Below, one piece after another: positions 58,232 through 64,000 of a DNA stretch of 64,000 nt. Numbering within the stretch: position 1 is the stretch's first letter; every line of letters starts with the position of its first letter. This DNA is from Elmis aenea (lineage: Eukaryota > Arthropoda > Insecta > Coleoptera > Elmidae): contig OX393581.1 in assembly GCA_947652605.1 (NCBI GenBank), positions 33,164,788 to 33,228,787 on the forward strand, read 5' to 3'. The notes below the pieces were generated by a model. It was not told where the DNA came from. It was given only the letters and a program-made list of their open reading frames with translations, and searched no databases. The position numbers and the translations under genes are program-made.

Positions 58232-59437
58232 TACAGGGTGAACCAAATTCGAATGTTTTACGGGGTATCTCGGTTACCATAATAGATAGCGAAAATCTGA
58301 TTTCGGTTTCTTGGGCTATTATTTTGAGAAAATAACGTCTATGTAATCAGATTTTTTCTATCGGATTCCATTTTGGCACTACCGACGAAAAATAAAATTT
58401 CATCATTTTTTAAAATTTGCTGTAACTTCTTTATTTATTAAATTAGAACAAAATGTTATATAGGTTTTTTTATACAGATTTATATGCTTAATTTAAAAAC
58501 AAAAGTAATTTTTTCATAGCTCTTGACTTTCGAGATATGAAGTAACCTTACATTTTTTTAAATAGAAACCCTAGTTGGCCATGACTTTATGTAAAAGAGT
58601 ATTTTTTTAGCTTTTCAAAAATATATAGTTTTATATATTTTTTGCAAAAAATAACCAAAATATGGCCAATTTTGTAAAAATTTGATCATTAAAGTTAGCC
58701 ATGATTTCGTAAGCAAGTGATGTTTGCAATTATTAAACAACTAAACGTCATTGCCAAGTAAATTCTGGAACAACCGCTACGTTTTTATCACTTACAAAGT
58801 AATATTCTAAAATATTAAACTTTTCAAAGAGTTCAAATGTAGCCATGTTCACAATACCACAATAAACAGTTATAAAATACAAAATAATACACGGATTTGC
58901 TTAAAAGTTGAAAAAATTACTTCGAAATGACGTTTATTTGTTCAATAATTGCAAACATCACTTGTTTACAAAATCATGGCTAACTTTGATGATCGAATTT
59001 TTAGAAAATTGGCGATATCTTGGCTATTTTTTGCAACAAATATATAAAACTATATATTTTTGAAAAGCTAAAAATACTCTTTCACATGGCCAACTAGGGT
59101 TTCTATTTAAAAAAAATTTAAGTTTACTCCATATCTGGAAAGTCAAGGTGGCTAAGAAAAAAATATTTTTGTTTTTAAAATAAGCATAAAAATTTGTATA
59201 AAAAACCTTTATAACATTTTGTTCTAATTTAATAAATAAAGAAGTTACAGCAAATTTTAAAAAATGATGAAATTTAATTTTTCGTCTGTAGTGCCAAAAT
59301 GGAATTAGATAGAAAAAATCTGATTGCACAGGCGTTATTTTCTCAAAAAATACCCCAAGAGACCGAAATCAGATTTTCGCTATCTATTACGGTAACCGAG
59401 ATACCCCGTAAAACATTCGAATTTGATCCACCCTGTA
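58232..59437. repeat. 1.2-kb near-perfect hairpin (foldback element)
   Basis: Starts TACAGGGTGAACCAAATTCG and ends with the near-complement at 59437. The arms pair almost throughout, about 550 bp each. Landmarks include CGGGGTATCTCGGTTACC, CAAGTGATGTTTGCAATTAT and AACCCTAGTTGGCCATGA. The loop is near 58790-58910. No protein gene; frames in the arms are by-products. Confidence 0.92.
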
Positions 59438-60434
59438 GGTAGAGGCATGTTACGTACAATATTTTTTTTGCGTCCGCCACTGAAACCAAAATCACTATCG
59501 TCACCATCCATAATTAAACTTAGTAAACTGCAGGTGAAAACTTGCTTGGTGGTATAATGACGCTTATTTGACAGCGCAAATCAACAAAACAACTCATCAC
59601 CATGGCAACAAGCTACTTTCCGGCCTAGGCCGGTTAAGACAACTCATAACCATGGCAACCAGTTACTTTCTGGCCTAGGCCAGTAAAGATGTATTTTCCA
59701 GTCTAAAAATTGATCGAAAACAACAGATTTTCTGGACTGACACAGAACAACATTATTATCTACAAGGTGTAGATCGATTAAATTATTGTCACAATAAATA
59801 CCTTTCGAAATTATTTCACACGTTGCCTTAACTGTTAATTATAATTTTGGGTGCTATACATTTATTCGGACGTCTCTTTGGGATTCAAACAGCAAAATTG
59901 CATTATCCGAAGTGTGTTTTATAGCTATCTTGATGTCCACATGGTTAGCGAGGCCGTACGGCCGTTAACGGCAGAGAATGTGACCAATTTCGGCGCTTTC
60001 AGTTCAAATTTTTATGTAACGTATTGTGTGGGCATTATTGGATATTCGCATAAATATCTTGTAGATATTTATTTATGGAGACATTTATCTTGAATTAATT
60101 CTTGTGTTTTTATACTTATGGTTCTTAATATTGTTAAAAACATCGAAGTCACAAAAGGATGTTGTAATTAATAATATGTTATACAGTTCGCGCTTTTATA
60201 TTTACCGAATAAAAGGATATTCGGACACCAGAAACAAGGGATTCTAAGACAGTTACAAAGATTTAAGTTTCTAATGCTCAGTGTTATTGTTTTTTTTTAC
60301 CTATTTTGCCTGGAGTGGGTGTAAAATAGATAAATTATATATGTTAAGTTGCGCAAATTTTTAAATTAGTGCTTTTTTTATTCCACAAATATAACATTTT
60401 TAGTTCTAGTACTACAACTTGAGAACCTCTAGAT
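59438..60434. other. AT-rich DNA with repeat fragments
   Basis: An inverted transposon end GCGTCCGCCACTG is near 59471. At 59575-59690 a block with CATGGCAAC and CCGGCCTAGGCCGG is duplicated with changes. No gene recognised. Confidence 0.45.
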
Positions 60435-60676
60435 CAGGGGTCCCAACAACCCGCGGGCCGATTTCGGCCCGCGAAGGTTCTCTATCCGGCCCGCCACGTC
60501 AAGTATGGAATACATTTCGTCGCTACTACTAAGGCTAAAAAAAACGTCCGCGTAAAAAACAAAAAAACTAAATAAAGAGTCTGTGAGAGATAAAAAAAGG
60601 TTCTCACTTCAATACGGCGTCACTCGCACATCTAATTTACTGACCGGTAGTAACATTTGAGTTTGCGGGATCCCTG
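60435..60676. mobile_element. 242-bp hAT MITE with near-perfect target duplication
   Basis: Starts CAGGGGTCCCAACAACCCGC, ends GCGGGATCCCTG. Flanks CTCTAGAT (60427-60434) and CTCTGGAT (60677-60684) match at 7 of 8. The GCGGGCCGATTTCGGCCCGC palindrome lies near the left end. Confidence 0.85.
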
Positions 60677-60798
60677 CTCTGGATGATGGCAATCTCTCGA
60701 AATTTCGACAAAGCAATAAAACAACATCGCGAGTGAATATTTGAAAACCTTGTACTTGTATAAATAGATTTTGGGTTACATTCAGGGTTTTCAAATCA

Positions 60799-60884
60799 TA
60801 CAGGGCGTTTCACTTTTCCATTGGACACTATTGCTATCTCCGTAATTCGTAAATAATAAAAATGGAAAAGTGAAACACCCTATA
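60799..60884. repeat. 86-bp mini-hairpin
   Basis: TACAGGGCGTTTCACTTTTC on the left pairs with GAAAAGTGAAACACCCTATA on the right, with GCTATCTCCGTAATTCG inside, resembling a minimal member of the foldback group. Confidence 0.85.
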
Positions 60885-61525
60885 TAACAAATTTTTATTA
60901 CAACAATTCTATTACTTAAAACAAATAATCTACTTTTTCGCAGAAAATAACTTTGTGTTTCTAATTTTTCGAACCTATTATGTTAATTTAATATATAATG
61001 CCTTTATCGAAATTATTTCCGGTTTTAACAGTTGTAAAATTTTACACAAAAAGGGCAACATCCTCGATTTATTACACAAATATAATCTTACATTAGGGTT
61101 TTGTTCTTTAAAAAAAAAATGGAACGGATCTAATTTTCTTACCTGGTATCCTAATACTTTTCAATAATCTCGTTAGCTGCATACAAATTATTATTAATTG
61201 TAGTAAATTAGCTATAGAATTTATGAATCAGACAAAGTGCATAAAATTAATTGATTTATAATAGTCTTCTTTTGTAATGTGAATAATGTGTTGTGAAAAT
61301 AAACTTGAAATATTTGAAAATTATTGTCCTACTAATTTTCAAAATTGGAATTGCACCTTGTTAACTTAATTTGTAACTTCTACTAAACTTATTTAAATAT
61401 TTTCACTATTTAAGTGTCTATGTACGTCGTTAGTAATCACTGCCCTGGAGCACAGGCGAACATGTACAAATGCCTGTCCGGAGAACGATGTGGTCGGTCC
61501 ACACATGGCTAATAAATAATTGCAG

Positions 61526-61654
61526 GTGATTGTTCGTGTTGATTTGGTTGCATTCGTTTTCGTAAATAATCGAAAAAGATTCTAATGAGAAGAATATTCG
61601 TAATTTGGATAGTCGTTAGTGCTATGGTAGTCGAAGACGCTTGTACTGTATCAT
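61526..61654 (+). CDS. Candidate signal-peptide exon of a secreted protein
   Basis: A possible acceptor (ATTGCAG at 61519-61525) is followed by a 59-base leader and an ATG at 61585. The reading MRRIFVIWIVVSAMVVEDAC is a textbook signal peptide: basic start, hydrophobic core, small residues before a possible cleavage site. A donor-like CAT/GTAATT lies at 61654/61655, leaving the exon in phase 1. Unspliced, the frame would end after 38 codons. Later exons would be past 61.7 kb or off the right edge; none was recognised. The upstream partner might be the leader exon at 54390-54513. A hydrophobic run of this length can arise by chance in AT-rich DNA. Confidence 0.33.
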
Positions 61655-61701
61655 GTAATTATAGGTATTTAACCTTTTGCGGAGCTTTAACAACATTGTA
61701 A

Positions 61702-62891
61702 AAATATTATGGAATAAAAAAAAATTTAAGTAAAATTTGTTGTTCATCTCGATGTTTCATTTATGGAAAATACCAGATAATTCATTTATCTTGACAATGA
61801 ATATTTAAGTGGCTTTTTTTTGTATGACCTCACAGAAATATAAAACTATACTTATATTATTAACTCAGACGAATGATGTTATATCGTCAAAGGTTTTATT
61901 TGGTTTTCTTTACTAGGTACGCTTTTGTTTCGAATTACATAGTAGAGGGTAATTATAAATGAACTTGAAAACAGAATTACGATTTAAAACGTATTATTAT
62001 AAAATTACAATGCTCGAATGGAGCAAAAAAAGCACTAACTGAAAAAAGTCTGGTTTGTTCCTTGTCTTTAGACTTGGCCAATCATTTATATCTGAAACAC
62101 ATCGCACGTTGTTTGTTGCAAAAACTAATTTAAATAGTTCATTAGCCGTACATAGATAATAGGCGGTTTTTGCTTAAAAGCAAATCGTAATTGTTCCTTT
62201 TAACTAATCTACTTGGAAATTTCAAGGTCTTTAAGACAGACTAATACTTAACCAATACAGAACAAAAAACTGTAATAGTCTTCATTGCCAAACAACTTTT
62301 TTTTCTCTCAACGCGAATTTAATCATCAACACATCCATTTTATTACTATATAAAATGGAAACCTTTTGTAAGAACAGTCAATCCATTTGTTAATAATAAT
62401 AGGAAACTTTTGGCGAGTTCAGGTGCTTTACAATAGGACACTGCTTTACGATACATCCATCATTCGTACTATATTTATTCGTCCGTCTAATGATTATTAT
62501 CCCACAATTCATGAATAAACAGCAATACATTATTAAACAGAATTGAAAAACTTGTAATACAGAAGTGAGATCTTGGATATTGATGAACAAAAACCCGTGC
62601 ACTGATCGTAATTACCACGTATCATCAGGAAATTTATCGTTTGTTAGATCTAGTGTCCATATTTCGCAAACAGGATAGTATAAATATCGGAGATTGATAA
62701 GCAGAATTGTTGGACAGAATCTCCGTTCAAAATTATACATACATCCCGTGCATTCGAGTTTATTTGCGTATTTAGTAACCTCAAATTACGTTAACCAAAT
62801 TTCAAAGCATTCGTTAGGTACTTCTTCACTTCTTCTACAGCTACATTTTGTGCTAGGCGTATTTAAGAGGTTTGAACTTTTTTTTCTAAAC
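61702..62891. other. AT-rich DNA without recognised genes
   Basis: Nothing recognised on either strand. Confidence 0.4.
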
Positions 62892-63000
62892 CCAGTGATC
62901 CAGTTTGACTGTCGTACCCCTATTACTTTGTTATTTTAAGAGGAAACCCCTATAATGCTTATATTTTTGTAAATCTCAGGAATCTTTCTATAAAATGACG
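62892..63000 (+). repeat. Left half of the small palindromic MITE seen at 2374-2617
   Basis: GTGATCCAGTTTGACTGTCG then ACCCCTATTACTTTG and CTTATATTTTTGTAAAT match the left arm of that element. The right arm is not present in order; a CACCCTGTA end is at 63194-63202. Confidence 0.65.
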
Positions 63001-63202
63001 CGACAATTTGTTTTACGATAAAAAATGTCGGACTGGCGATAGGAAAACTAAAAATTAATATTGATTATATTTATAGATACAGAATTTTTTTCTCTGCAAA
63101 AAACCTAAATGCATTTTTTTCCTAAAATAATTAGAGATATAAAACTTTTAAAATGTTACCATTGAAATTACTATTTTGCGTGATCCTATTCTACACCCTG
63201 TA

Positions 63203-63440
63203 TATCGTCCAGACACAACCGAATTCTCTTTGATGTTTCGACTCCGTTCGTATAGCAGTCACACAGTCACACGGCCTCGGGTCGTACGCCGAACGTCCTG
63301 AGGCAGCGTTTCTTGCCTCGGCTGAACGTCCACATCTGAGCATTCGTTCGGCTTCGTCTTGCCTCCGCCTTAAGGCGTTACCTGCAAAGGGCAACGGTAA
63401 TGGGAGGCAGATGGTGGACACTTTGAACATGTTAAACATT
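63203..63440. other. GC-rich island
   Basis: Unusually GC-rich for this window, with a CCTCGGGTCGTACGCCGAAC stretch and repeated GCCTCGGC/GCCTCCGCC. A minus-strand frame of 82 codons crosses it (63191-63439), but it starts and ends in repeats and has no recognisable domain. Possibly an old transposon piece or a CpG-type regulatory patch. Confidence 0.35.
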
Positions 63441-63705
63441 AAAATTTGCTATTAATACAATGCAATCAAATTTAGATTTGAATTCTCCATTATAATTAAA
63501 AAAAATAGTACCTATACTGTGTAATTTCAAAAAAAAAAGTTGACCATCGCCAGTCTGATATATTTCATCGGAGAAAAAGCATTTTAACGTCATTTGATAA
63601 AGACGTTTTGTGGTATCTTATACGCGCTATACTAGATTTTTACATTAAAAGAGAACACTAATAATCCTGAACACATTAGGTTTGTTTCAACAAGCCGTTT
63701 AAAAC

Positions 63706-64000
63706 CAATCCATGAATCGATGCATGAACTGTTTTATTGGCATGCGTGAACTATGTACTAATAAATGTATTGCCCAGTATTAGCCGTTGTTGGAACGCTT
63801 TTACGACTGGCCTTACTGTAAATGACATTTGAGTCTATTGGGTTCATAGAAATGAGCGCATCACAAGGGTAAACCCCTTAAGAATCTAGCACTAAATAGG
63901 ATTGGGAGAGCGATGCACAGTTATCTAAGTTCACGTTAGTTATGAACAGCGCATGCGTCTAAATATACCGGCAACAATTCGTCCTGTAGTTCATGAACTG
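63706..64000 (-). repeat. Dispersed repeat, copy 2, reaching the right edge
   Basis: On the minus strand this matches 47511-47872, starting CAGTTCATGAACTAC at the window edge and sharing the CGCATGCGCTGTTCATAACT and ATTCTTAAGG stretches. May continue beyond 64000. Confidence 0.75.

Noticed and set aside
63191..63439. 82-residue Arg/Ala-rich frame on the minus strand
   Set aside because: Produced by the GC-rich island; no domain, ends in repeat sequence.

Overview
The window looks like nuclear DNA from an insect, most likely a beetle (inference; no single gene proves it). It is AT-rich, gene-poor and packed with degraded DNA transposons (hAT, PIF/Harbinger, a P-element-like fossil, a possible Helitron end), a Penelope-like element, LINE fragments, and very many palindromic elements that begin TACAGGGTG and end CACCCTGTA. 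A poly-C2H2 zinc-finger family on the left and GT-AG introns fit an arthropod.

Layout. 1-8.9 kb: a local zinc-finger cluster with a partial copy on the minus strand at the left edge, a broken 3' end of a second copy, and one long copy with 21 fingers (4813-7263). A PIF/Harbinger transposon (1222-3618) sits between the first two; it keeps an intact two-exon Myb/SANT-like gene but only a wrecked tail of its transposase. An 865-bp hAT relic with a perfect 8-bp target duplication lies in the 3' flank of the long gene. 8.9-18.6 kb: almost entirely mobile DNA, including two long hairpins that abut to the base, a self-nested palindrome, a fossil P-element-like transposase and a hairpin beside an ATATCGAT array. 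18.6-31 kb: mostly featureless AT-rich DNA with scattered hairpins and one possible promoter near 19.3 kb. 31.9-34.3 kb: a three-level nest, a LINE tail inside one palindrome inside another. 35-53 kb: hAT MITEs with target duplications, a composite hAT element carrying Penelope and LINE fragments, RT and transposase fossils, and a duplicated unknown repeat. 53-64 kb: a possible host-gene start (TATA box, initiator and first exon at 54.4 kb; signal-peptide exon at 61.6 kb), a 1.2-kb near-perfect hairpin, and small MITEs.

How it fits together. There is no operon or pathway here. The intact coding units I can support are the zinc-finger gene, its partial neighbour and the Harbinger Myb-like gene; the other coding stretches are fossils or short candidate exons. 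The most interesting signal is modular: many foldback elements that differ inside share the same head (TACAGGGTG, about 20-30 bases, then GGGATCTCG), some share an internal module (AAATGGAAACC...GGCTATGA), and they repeatedly insert into or beside each other. All comparisons were made by eye, so identities and arm lengths are approximate.
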